DNA of 64,000 nucleotides, from NCBI GenBank assembly GCA_900239685.1, contig OENT01000287.1, positions 62,001 to 126,000 of the forward strand, in the 5' to 3' direction. The DNA is from Rotaria macrura. Its lineage: Eukaryota; Rotifera; Eurotatoria; Philodinida; Philodinidae. Position numbers and translations under genes: made by a program. Numbering within the stretch: the first letter of the stretch is position 1; every line of letters begins with the position of its first letter. The notes below the pieces were generated by a model. That model worked only from the letters and a program-made list of their open reading frames with translations, was not told the origin of the DNA and made no database searches. Of this stretch, positions 52,887 to 64,000 are shown piece after piece.

Positions 52887-53750
52887 ATTATGAATGTTTG
52901 TTTTGCTTTTTCTGTTTTGTTGCGTATTTTCAATCAAGTACATCCATCAAAAAAGAAGCATATATATATATATATACATATCTTGATTGATGAATGATTT
53001 CGTTGTTCTTTATTGAGCAAAAAGAAGAAGAAGAAAAAAATGTAATTCATTATAGTTACGTCTAGAAGTGAAATTGTTGTTATGTAAGAAAAGGAAATAC
53101 GTTTCTTTTTCTTTCTTTTTTTTTACGTAAAATTATATCTTTTTTTTTCTATTTCAAATAAAAATAAAATGATCGAGGAAATTAGACACTTAATTATTGA
53201 TCGTTTGATTGGAGAAAAAAGAAAAGAAACTTTTTACATATTTTCTTTTGAAGGATAATTTAACTCATTTACATACTTTGTTTGTCAAGGTATTTCGCCC
53301 AAACGCTAATAAAGAATTGTTTGAAACATTATATAATCGATTTAACCATGACGTACGATTTTATTTACTTAAAATACTTTGAATAGAACAAGTATATTTA
53401 TTGACATACTTTATGAGGTCCTTCAATGTGCATACTTATGAACTATAAATTTAAACAAATTCAGGCACTTTCACCATTTCTCAAACAAACAGATCAACCA
53501 CAATAATGATATAGAACAAAGAAACTTTATAGAGTTATTTGTTATTTTTCGTGCCCGTTTGCACCTAAATTGAATGTACGCATATCCTCATATATTTATA
53601 TATATGAAATGCATTAGTTTGGCTTTAATTCTTCAAGATTACTTGTGTCTAATACAGCCATACGCATATATAAGTCACTTATTCTTTATTGCAAACTGTA
53701 TTTGATCAGAAAAGGCATAGAAAAAAAAGAATTCAACGACAAACACAAAG
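52887..53750. other. Intergenic region
   Basis: (TA)n at 52961-52980 and poly-T/A-rich tracts. Holds the 3' end of protoglobin copy 5 and the 5' flank of the next gene. Confidence 0.5.
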
Positions 53751-55384
53751 ATGAGTCAAGATATGATTGACGATGAAGGTAATATTTTTCGGTTGACTTT
53801 TTTTGTGTGCAATGATATACGATCAGTTCTGTAAACTAATCTTCATATTCTTCATCTTTTCTTCTTTTGTCGTATTGATGCATATATTACTTCAGAGAGG
53901 AATAGAAGAAGAACACAGTGAGTCCTGATATATAAATGTTAACAACACACGGAACTAATCGACATAGAGAATGACAATTGAAAAATATTTTATAGTTTCA
54001 GAAAAAACAAGGAAAAGAGAACCCGACGATTTTCTTCAGTTGACATAATGAAGTTTTCTCAGTTTAAAAATGAAACTATGAAGTAGGCGGGCGGATGTAG
54101 TCAAGGACATAGTTATTTCACTTTTTTTACTCATTCAAATTTAAGAAAGGCGAGTAAGAAAAATAAAACAACGTATTTTGAAAAAAACATTGAAAATTGA
54201 TCTCGTTTTGACCAATAATTGAAAAGGTTTTCATTTTCTAGGCTTTCTCTTATTTTTTTCAATCATATTCAAGTGTGCGAACACTCGATAACTATATTAC
54301 ATGCATAAATATATATGTATATATATTTATTTATTTATACACATATACTTTTTCTCTAGTTTTGTCTGACACTCACTCAAGTACATCATCACGTCGCGCT
54401 AGTTCGATTAGTTCTCATATGGCATCTGCTAATACACGTTCGCGACGTTTTAGTGTTGCTAGACGTCAATCATCAATTACTGATACAAATGAAAGCAAAC
54501 AAATTAAGCAACAAACACCAGTCAAAGTACTTGTAGTTAACGGCAAATGTTCTGAAATATTTAAATCTACGTTAGAAGATTGTGTTGAAGAATGTGTACT
54601 AGAATTTTCAGGTGAGAATTCCATTTATGTAACCAAACCAGGACAAACGATACAAATACCAACTGGCAGCAGTAGACAAGCTTCGACATTGTCTTGGAAA
54701 GAGCCGACTTCTAATATACAACCATTGACAAAGTCTAATCGGCGAAAAAGTTCTGTGAATCAATTTAATTTACCACAGATTAGTGGCATACGTACTAGTC
54801 AAACGAGTAATAGCGTTTTACTCCCGACGGCGATTCCACCGATAGCATCTGTATCACGCGTGCGTCATCAGATGCTTCAGTCAAAATTGTCTCTTGTCGA
54901 AGATATTTCAGAAGATTCAAATGATCATCAAGTCATCATAGAACGAATACAGAACTCAATAGCAATGAAGTCGGACTCAGAACAGCCACATATTTGTCAA
55001 GAAGATACAAACCGTCAAAAACCTATGGACACATCATCGCAATCAGTTTCGAATCCTCATAGAAAGATTCCATCAGCTCAAACTCATACGTCACATCGTG
55101 AACATCAAAAAAATTATCGTTTATCAGATTTAGTTATGTTAGGACCAGAATATTTTTCTCATGCATTTAATCTTCCACGTCAATCACGTTTACCAGTACA
55201 AACATCATCGAGACACCGTTCAAATACTCAACCAAAACATAATAAACCAGTTGAAAACGATAGTGAACTCGATCGAATAAAACAAGATCTATTTCATCGT
55301 TACTTATGGACACAAAACCCTCAAGTATCGTGTCGTATTCGTCCAATATCAAGTTATGCACGTGGTGCAACATTCGTTATTTAA
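53751..55384 (+). CDS. Unrecognised Ser/Arg-rich protein with conserved-looking C-terminus (350 aa)
   Basis: Exon 1, 53751-53778 (MSQDMIDDE, donor GAAG/GTAATATT), splices in phase to exon 2, 54360-55384 (acceptor CTTTTTCTCTAG), giving 351 codons with stop. The N-terminus holds basic-serine sites (SRRASS, RRFSVARRQSS) typical of PKA-type phosphorylation. Residues about 60-110 (KVLVVNGKCSEIF...IYVTKPGQ) look ordered. The middle is disordered. The last 35 residues (DLFHRYLWTQNPQ and VSCRIRPISSYARG) are low in Ser/Thr repeats and rich in aromatics, as in a conserved binding motif. A mini-exon candidate lies between (53896-53917, between an AG and GTGAGT), but including it shifts the frame to a stop, so it was left out; if used it would be a poison exon. 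No family assigned. Confidence 0.65.
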
Positions 55385-56768
55385 GTTCTTTTTTTTATCC
55401 TGATAAAAATCTTATATTATTACGATTTTCTCTTTTCATTGGACAAAAACAAATTCGTCATAAACGACTCGGCAGGAGAGAATTTTAAATTATAAAATAC
55501 GATTACTAGAGTCCGAGAGAGAGAGAGAGAGATATATAGACAATCATCGTGTCCTTTATGTTTCAAGATGCAAAGAATGATGAATTATTAGATGTAAAAA
55601 TAAATGAAAAAAACTTTCTTTTCAATGTTCTTTCAACATTTAAAGCCTCGAACATACTTTAATTTCTTATATGAGTAAGAAAAAAAAATAGTATTGTATC
55701 TTCAGTATTGGTTGACAAATACAATTCATGAATGCATTAATATACTTATAAGAAGATAAAAGTAATATGTAATTCTCCATGGACATAATTTTCATGTATA
55801 TGTCATTCCAGTTGTATGGGAAATGTTTGATTATTATCGACTTTACGCTTGTCAAAAAGAATACATTAAGAAGAAACATAATCCTCTTAGGAAAAATATT
55901 TTTTCTTTCGTTTTCATTAGTTTCTTTTGTCAAAAATGAAAAAGAAAACTGAGAAACAAAATCGAGGCCATTTATGTTGGAATCTAGATTAAACTAGTTA
56001 CTTATTTACTAATAATTTCATCGGATTATGAAGATTTCATTTGATATTGAACTTACCTACATTCTTTGGTGACATTAGTACTTGAATTATTGATATGAAA
56101 AAATGCACACATGGAACAGAATCTATGCCAGTCAATTATCTACAACTGTCGGCATCGCTTCAATGAAAAATGATGATGGAAAAATTAATAACAAATTCAA
56201 GCTTCAACTTTCATTCGTCAATTATGAAAAATAGCTGCCCAATTAATACTTATATTTTAATTTAAGTTTTTTTTATAAATGATGATTGTATCGTATTGTT
56301 TAAATTTAATTTTGTAAATACATTATTAGACGAGTTATTGAGATCGAACTTGATCCTTTGTTTACACTAACTTTTAATAAATTAGACGAATTACCATCCA
56401 TGAATTGCATTACGTCGTANTATTTGAATTTCTATCTTCGACAATTATTAAATTGTTAATACGTCTCAGGCTAGCTAATGACTACAACGATATAATCAGC
56501 GACAGAGAACATATTCGATTGAAGATTGATGCATCTGTTTTCTCATATGTATAATGAAAAGCAGGCTGACTGTGCAAACAGATCATTTCTTTACTATTAT
56601 TACTATATAGATCGAGCCTTTAGTTGACTAGATGTCAAGAATGCAATCATAATGGTTAACACATGAGTACAAAATAATGTTTAGTTATATAAAAGAAAGT
56701 CAAGCAATGAATATTAGTAATGTAAGTTGTGAATGTTTTCTTTTGTTTTTCATGGATCATCAATTTTC
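55385..56768. other. Intergenic region between convergent genes
   Basis: Contains a (GA)n run (55515-55532), a poly(A) signal for the plus-strand gene (AATAAA near 55598) and a single ambiguous base N at 56420. No gene recognised. Confidence 0.5.
55515..55532. repeat. (GA)n microsatellite
   Basis: Nine GA units, followed by a short TA run. Confidence 0.9.
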
Positions 56769-58351
56769 TTACTCTTGAATAACATCATAACTGCTGATAT
56801 CTCGTTTCGAACATCGACGACTTGTGGAAATGATTAAGGCGATAATTGCAACTAAACTTGGTAGAAGAAGACTAACAATAAGTGCGATTGTTACGAATTT
56901 CTTTGTAGCATCTACTTCTATTATATCTAAACCAGCTGTTAATTGAATAAATGTATAGTTTGATTTAGCAAAGAAACCTGTATCAATCATAAGTTGGAAA
57001 TATACACGAGAGAAATAGAAATTTGTCAAAACATACCATCGTTTGCTCGACCAAAGGAAATATTAAAAGCTGATACATATGGTTTAACATAAAGACTATT
57101 AAAAATTCCTTGATCAATATCTGGTTGCAGTGTTATATTATTTTTTAAATCATACATTTCCATTAAAGTATTTTTTTCTACTGATCGATCAGCAGATTGA
57201 TAGACAACAGGTTTCCATAACATAGATAATGGATATATTGGACTAAGTGATTTTATTTGCCATACATTGAAAATACCTTTTAAAAATACAAGTATGATGA
57301 TACCAAAAAAAAACAACAATAGAGTCAAGCTAATTTAGAATCTGTTTTCATCGTTGTGCTCTATTGGAGATTTGATTATAGATCGGATAGCTTTAGTTTT
57401 GAAAATTTCGCTATTTTTTTTTGTTCTTGACATGATCTATAAGAAGCTATTACATTTAGAAATGAGTAATCTCAATATTAAATCTTTTAGATGCTCGAAA
57501 TTCGATGATATACATTGCTTCATATATAGAAATTCTCTTAAATTCTAAAACATACCTGGTGTGTATTGATCATCGATATATTTTGATGAAGAAAATTGTG
57601 TTCCTTCGACACCCAATTGTATTATGTAGAATTCCAAAGCAAATCGCGTGTTCGGTAACGTATATTTATCTGCACTTAGAGCCACATTGAGAAAGTAGCT
57701 TTTTGATGTAGAACGTAGTTTCGGAAATTTTAAGTCACGGATCGATTCACCCGGATAATTTATATCAATGGTTAGAAGACCATTGATCTAAAAGTATTTC
57801 AAGAAAGAAAATAATCCTTCTATTTCTTTTCTAAGCAGAAAACAGGAAGTATTCATATCTACCGAATGAATGGCTAATTGAAAGGATGGTTGGTTTGTGC
57901 CATTATCTTGTTGAGTAATATTCGTTTTTAATTCGTTTAACCAATAGGATTCAATAGAAACATCATCTTGATTTAAACGGCCTGTATCATTTTTATCATT
58001 AAATTTCATTAATCGCCGAAGAATTAATGAAAATGAATTTAGTTGTGTTGTCTGTTCAAAAACAATTGAATTCGCATACTGTTTATTAAATAGTGCTGTA
58101 TAATTGATATGTGGATCATAGCCTTTTTTCGTTTGAATAATACTAATGGTTAATTCATCAAATGAAGAATAGAAGATATGAAATGTATCATTGCCAATCA
58201 AATGATTTGCATAGAATATAGCCGGATAATTCAAACGTTGACATTCTTGTAAATCACATCCAGGATTCCTTTTAAATGCAATGAACGAATGAATAGATCG
58301 AGTTAAACATATAAGAACAACTATCGAAATGTGATTATGAAACGAAATCAT
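56769..58351 (-). CDS. GLMP: GLMP homologue (glycosylated lysosomal membrane protein), 389 aa
   Basis: Type I lysosomal membrane protein that in vertebrates partners the lysosomal transporter MFSD1. Four exons, 57863-58351, 57556-57787, 57037-57276 and 56769-56977, join in phase to 390 codons with stop (human about 406 aa). It has a signal peptide (ISIVVLICLTRSIHSFIAF). The lumenal part shares the vertebrate order: NDTFHIFYSSFDELTISII, SFSLILRRLMKFNDKNDTG, then SKYIDDQYTPG (human ...SIDDEYAP) and VSAFNISFGRANDG. N-glycosylation sequons include NDT, NYT and NIT. One transmembrane helix follows (FVTIALIVSLLLPSLVAIIAL). The short tail SRRCSKRDISSYDVIQE holds YDVI, a YXX-phi lysosomal sorting signal. 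A good acceptor (TTCTTGTTTTAG, AG at 58374-58375) lies 22 nt upstream of the ATG. Confidence 0.92.
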
Positions 58352-58375
58352 CACGAAATATATTTTAAAATATCT

Positions 58376-61300
58376 AAAACAAGAATATTGATTATTTTGT
58401 AAAGATTTATGTAAAAGAAATTACGATGAATATTTAACAAGATTTGTTTGTTACTTGAATGAAATTGCATTTAATAATTAGTAGTACACAATTACATATT
58501 AGTGAATGAAAACAAGAAGAAACTGGGAAAAAATTCATTCATATCGAGCATCTAATGAATGACGTGGCGATTCATGGCATTGCCTTGATTTTTTAGCAGT
58601 TACTTTAATAATTTTAACTCAAAGATTTACACAAGATGATTACTTATTTTTTGGATTATGTAAATAGAAGTCATTTTTAATATCAGGTCGAATCAAGTCA
58701 AAATTTGCATGTGACACGCAAGTCTCTGATGTTTCCGAAAAGAAATAATCACAACAAGGGAAGAAAACCTTATCTAAGAACTTTCATAAATACGTGAGTA
58801 TAATGCATGTTGGAAACATACAACAATGTAGGACATATCACAACTTAACACTATCATTTATCCAGATATGTAATTGTGATATACTTCCATTTGTACGACA
58901 AGGATCTGATTTGTTCTGTCAAGCAATTTGCTATTGAAGAATTTCGAATGATTTCAACCGAATATAGTATATTCATCAATAGTTCAAGAACAGAATATCA
59001 CGTTTTTCTCAAATAAATACATAGACTATTCAAGAAATATGCACACATGTTGAAAAATACATATTGATACGAATGAAATGGCTTATTTACCTAGAAACTA
59101 GTAGCAATATTTGAGATGATGAATAGTAAAAGATATAGCGCACCGGTTACTGCATTTCCCTAGACAAGTTAATAAATACTTCTTAAAAACTAACTAATTG
59201 TCAAACATAAGTTTCAAAAATATTATACTGCTATTTCAATTATCATGTTTACATGGGAACTCATTGTGAAAAAGCTCGACTTGTTTTGCAATTATTCCTC
59301 ATAGAGAATTTCATTAACAAATGAAGTGACAACGAATTCATCGGAATACTTGTAATTATCAGAAAAAAAACAATTTTTTTCTTTATTTAGATCTAAAACA
59401 ATTAAGTTTTACTATTCATGTGCATTTTATTGATTAAAATATTACTCATTGTCAAATAGAAACAGAACTCAAGATATGTATTTGAATATTTTTCTAATTA
59501 CTTAATTTCAAAGATGTTTTGTAGCACTTATGTTAACTTGAGACTTCATAGTTCCGCAGTTCATGACTTTTAATATCATCACTGGTGTGTCGCGAGGACT
59601 CTAATCATGAATAGTCTGTTTAGCGTTGCACATATCTTACATGTATGATATCGACTTTGTATAATGTTACACATGACATGGAAGTACTTCTTAATATCAA
59701 AGTAGAGTTGGTTATCTGTGTTTCTACGTAAAAAAACAACAACATTAAATAACTGACATGACACAGAAAATCTGAAAGTCCTGAGCTAGCCAAATATCAA
59801 GCTCAATATGAAATAATTCCAAGCTTTATCTCACCTGACATATCATGTTCAATAGCTAAAAATAATCAATTTACAATTGATAAGTAACTTAACCGTCTGT
59901 TCAATCTTTGTTTTATCATACTGTTCTTTACTATAATTATCAAAGGCGGATATCGGTTACCGGTTGCAAGCAGGAACCAATTTTCATTTAAATGTATAAA
60001 GATAGCGAATAATTACTCGTTGTCATTAACTCAAAATCTGCCTGCTAATTAAAAAACATGACATTAGACGACGGTAAGTCAATTCCGATATGAGTACATA
60101 AAGACCGAGGTCTTTTTTTTGCAAGTATCTTTACATTTTTAAATATTCGTTGAAAACAAACAACAAATATCAAGTTTAGTTGATGGGTTGTTAACGACAT
60201 TTTTTCCAGGTTCTGCCGAATCATCGGATAATATGTAACAAGAACTATAATAAAAACAAGAGTACGCATCTGTTGAGTGACGTTCACTCATGGTGATACC
60301 GCTAGCTATAATATTTTATAATGGGTTCATCGATATTATTACTAGAATTTATTAATTAGAAAAGATTTCAAATGATGAATACAAAAAAATAGTGAATCAA
60401 TAATCTTACGAATATGTTTCATCCTTTTTCACATGAGCATCCAATGAAAAGAATATCGCCATTATTTATAATATGATGAAGGACGATTCTGTTTATTCAT
60501 CTTTTGATACATCTAATTTTCAATACATGTTCAAATAAAGAACGATGGATTGTCATATGTTGAAAAATTTTTAGTAGATCAAAGAAATCAACAATAACGT
60601 TTAATACTAGTCACCATATATCATACAAGAAAAGCATGAATATGAAAAGTCTTAGCACAACATATTTGGTGGATAAGTTTCTCGAGGGAATAAAAAATAA
60701 TCAACGAGAATCAGAATTGCATTCCATTCAGGGTCAACGACTGTTAGTCATCAAGGACGATTTTCGTACAAGATACTTAATCAAAATGTGTTGATATGAA
60801 ATCGTTTATGTTGCGCATCTCTAAATCGATGAACAATAATCAATTAACATCAAACATACAGAAAGTTTGAAGCTCTTACTAAACGAATACTACTTATATC
60901 TAAAGCTGTTCAGTTGTGAATGTATTTTTGAGAGAAATCAAATGTTTTATTACTGTAAGGTATTTTTTTCCATACATCGTTTATGTCACGGCAAGACATT
61001 TTAGTCTGATCAATGATAGAATATTCTATCAAACAATCAATTCAAGTAAGCCATAAAATACAGTATATCATTCGTTATGCATGACAGTATTATTACAAAA
61101 AAAAAGCATTGAACTTGTTCACAGTTGAACTCATTTTTGGAGAACTAGTGATATGAAAATATTTTTCCAACACTAACATGAAATTTTTCGATACAATCGA
61201 ATTTCATGAGAAGTACCGTAAACCCATCGTTTTTGTGGGGTTCATCAATATTGTACTCCTTATAAACGATCATTAAAGGAGATATAATTACAAATCATAT

Positions 61301-61710
61301 AAACTGTTGTCTCTCGATTAACACTTTCGATTTTTTTACATGATTTCTCATTTGGCAAAACTGTTGGAAAAAAAGGATAATATGAAAATGTATTTCGATA
61401 TCGAAGAATTCTTGTGGCTATTATGTCAATGGAAAATTGACAAGATGTTGAAATCTAGCACGAATGATTCATGTATTAAAGGTCTTCCAAAAAATTCTTT
61501 TACTATCTTATAAATACAATCTACAATCAACAAACATTCAAATTTTAGAATAGAAATACTTATTTTATTTTAAAGTAAAAACAAAAACGAAAATGAAGAA
61601 CACAAATAGTAACACCTGACTGAAAATTTTTCGTATTGCATCATGAGAATGATCAAAAAATAAATTTTACAGGAATTTATATATATATATATATAAGTCA
61701 GAAAAGGAAA
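58376..61710. other. Intergenic desert between TM2D1 and GLMP
   Basis: AT-rich. Contains the TM2D1 3'UTR with an AATAAA on the minus strand near 61563-61568 and an (AT)n run at 61678-61695. Short frames near 60045-60291 look weakly coding on the minus strand but have no family or splice support. Confidence 0.5.
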
Positions 61711-62427
61711 TCAGTAATTTTGTGGCTTTAAATAAGTTCGATTTTCATTGAATTCTGTCCATAAAATACGAGGTCCATAATAATCAATAACATAATGTGA
61801 ACCATCGGCTGGTGTAAGAACTTGAAGAGCTATCAATCTGTAACATTGTAGATAAATAAATGGTGTGACGTCGATCACAGAAATTTCATTTTTACTTACA
61901 AAAAATCAACTAGAGCACCGACAAGCATGAAACCACAAGTAAATAATTTTAATAAACCACTAACATAGTATCCCAAATAGATACGATCAATACCGAAAAT
62001 ACCTATTTAAACAAAGCAAAAGTTAAATTTACAAAAAAAGCTTATTATAATAATTCATACCTAAAAATAACGACAACAGTAATGTTGTACGATAATATTT
62101 TCTATTCGTCCATCGACATGGTGTGCGTTTTTCAAATACATAAGCATCAACGGTTTCATTATAAAATCCTCCTTCACAAACAATTTTCGGAGCTGCATAA
62201 CAACTCATAGGAGCTGTATCGATCAGCTTTTCTTCACCATTTAATATTAGATGATTTCGTTCACAACCTTGAGGCTCTTGTGTTTGATCATCAATTATAG
62301 GATGTTGACAACGATATTGTCCAACAAGTAGATCGCTACATTTAATATTGATTGGTATTTGCCTTACGGAAAAGGATAAATCAATGTGATTTATTAACAA
62401 TAATAGTAACAAAATATGAAACACCAT
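61711..62427 (-). CDS. TM2D1: TM2 domain-containing protein 1 homologue, 198 aa
   Basis: Three exons, 62061-62427, 61900-62002 and 61711-61837, join in phase to 199 codons with stop (human TM2D1 about 207 aa). A signal peptide (VFHILLLLLLINHIDLSFS) precedes a cysteine-rich ectodomain: CSDLLVGQYRCQHP, DDQTQEPQGC, then CYAAPKIVCEGG and the PC of RTPCRWTN. The TM2 domain follows, with two membrane helices joined by a short loop (LLLSLFLGIFG, then IDRIYLGYY, then LLKLFTCGFMLVGALVDFLL). The C-terminal tail has DGSHYVIDYYGPRI, which closely matches TM2D1 rather than TM2D2 or TM2D3. The family's DRF loop motif reads DRI here. In Drosophila, TM2D proteins affect Notch signalling; mammalian TM2D1 was described as binding amyloid-beta. 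An acceptor (AATCAACAG) lies 13 nt upstream of the ATG. Confidence 0.94.
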
Positions 62428-62443
62428 GCATATAGAACAACCT

Positions 62444-64000
62444 GTTGATTATTTTGTGTGAAAACAAACGAAAGTTTGCATCGGTAAGATGATGGAATTA
62501 ATCTGTCGTCAATTGTGATTCATTGATCAACGAATCACTATTCAGTAGTAATGATAGGTTGCGCTAAATGACGATGATTTTTGTCTCATAAGTGAAGACG
62601 TATATATTGTCAGTGTTTCCAAGAGCAGATGTACGAAGTAGAAATATAATGTACAGAACATCTGCTGCTTCTGATTTATACTTTGCTCTAAAAACCGAAG
62701 TGTTAGCAGTGCCGTTTGCAAAACTCATTTACACTTTGATTCTAGAACCTCGACAACTGTATATGATATTATAGATTGTGATCTCTCAGTTCTTTTTGTT
62801 GTTCAAACTCGTTTTATTCTCAGTTTTTGTAAAATATTGTGTCGAATCATGAAGCAGTATGTCTATTTATCATTTATTAGCAGGGGGATGCAAAGGGGTC
62901 GACATGAGTTTCTTGCTCGGTTCTTCTTCATTTTAATTACATCTGCACACTGATTGGTGTGATTCACATCTACAACATATAACGTGAGGGTGCTATTATT
63001 AAAATGAAGTGCCGTTCGTCTACAACTCAGAGAAAGCTTTAGCGAAATTTTTTTCAGGCAGGAGACTCTTACATTCTCACCACAATTATGCCACCACTGT
63101 TTATTTGCTTTCCAAATCTTAATTAATATTCATCACGGCAAAACGAACGATACATTTTGTTTTCTACATCGAAAAAATTGGTTTCAGTACATTTTGTGTA
63201 CTTTTGAGCCAAAATCAAATCATAAACGTACACTTTGCTCGTATAAGTAAAGTGTACGTGTACACTTTTTTTAGATGTCCATTGTAAACATTGCATATAG
63301 TCCATGATAACAAATAGATTGTAGCATTCTCTATTTTTCTTTTAAAAATTTATAAGGAAGCGTTCCAATTATCACTCATTTAATATGCTTTTTGCTTCCG
63401 TGCAAGTTCCTAGGGACGTAATTCTTAAACTTAGATTAAATATGTGTATATATATATAAGGAACTACCTGATTTTACGAGTAGAATATCGATGAGAGCAT
63501 AATAATGTTTTTAAGTCAGGACACATGAAAACGTACCCTACACGTCTATAGTTTCGAGAAAGGTCATGTTATACTATTTGTTCTTTTTTTTTGACGGTTC
63601 CACTCAATAGGAAAAGCTTCTTAATACCTAGTCTCGAAATTGAAATGCGTGCTGCCATAAGTCTAGACATCATTATACTAAAACAAAATACGTGAAGCAA
63701 ATCATTTCTAGCAATCTATAATTATTTTACACACATTATATGTTAGCAGAAAAATAATTTGAGCTTAACTTTGTTCTAATTTTGAATTTGAATCGTTTGT
63801 TTTTTACTTTTTAATAAATTCTTGCTTTTTTAACTTCAAAAATTGCTATTATTATTTTCGTATTGGAGGATTGAACTGATTAAATAAATAAAGCTCTGTA
63901 GTTTCAAAAGATAACCAGCAGTGGATATCACATCGTCGCTTCGATCTCAGTTCGTACAACTGACAAGAAAAACTTGATAGATTTCGGTTTCTCACAATCT
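62444..64000. other. Intergenic region to window end
   Basis: AT-rich; no gene, RNA or clear element recognised. A TA-rich run lies near 63444-63458. Confidence 0.5.

Noticed and set aside
53896..53917. Mini-exon in the 53.7-55.4 kb gene
   Set aside because: Splice sites are good but inclusion leads to an immediate stop; left out of the coding model.
60139..60291. 50-codon minus-strand frame with a coding-like stretch (SDDSAEPGKNVVNNPS)
   Set aside because: No splice acceptor, no family motif, and it overlaps a longer frame in another phase; chance cannot be excluded.
1..64000. tRNA, rRNA, CRISPR and telomeric repeats
   Set aside because: Scanned by eye for B-box GGTTCGAATCC-like sequences, spaced direct repeats and telomere-like arrays; none convincing. 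A tRNAscan-SE run would settle the tRNA question.

Overview
AT-rich eukaryotic DNA from an animal. Genes are split by GT-AG introns, mostly short with a few of 1-2 kb, and several encode recognisable metazoan proteins (CHTOP, GLMP, TM2D1, mitochondrial-type valyl-tRNA synthetase, a calmin-like actin-binding protein). Several start codons lie 0-22 nt after a pyrimidine-rich AG acceptor, which fits spliced-leader trans-splicing or 5'UTR introns. Together with an array of prokaryote-type protoglobin genes this makes a bdelloid rotifer a reasonable guess, but that is inference.

Layout. 0-10 kb (minus strand): 5' part of a valyl-tRNA synthetase gene, with a same-strand 70-codon gene and a MITE inside its introns, then a four-exon gene (1456 aa) with two calponin-homology domains and a C-terminal membrane anchor. 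13.2-20 kb: a small minus-strand gene candidate, the five-exon CHTOP homologue (+), another small spliced candidate (-), and a three-exon unrecognised gene (-). 21.1 kb: an intronless four-helix membrane protein (+). 23.2-25.0 kb: an island richer in G+C with foldback repeats and a cluster of CGTTTAC motifs. 26-53 kb: a gene desert holding only five plus-strand, intronless protoglobin genes 5-8 kb apart, one a pseudogene and one lacking the proximal histidine, interrupted near 35 kb by two large inverted-repeat elements. 53.7-62.4 kb: an unrecognised 350 aa protein (+), GLMP (-) and TM2D1 (-).

The housekeeping-type genes show no obvious shared pathway. The coherent system is the protoglobin array. 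Three intact copies keep the proximal histidine at residue 127 and end in cysteine clusters that look like lipid-attachment signals, suggesting membrane-tethered haem proteins of prokaryotic origin that multiplied in an animal genome. Exon joins were worked out by hand from splice consensus, phase and family similarity. No alignment or database search was run.
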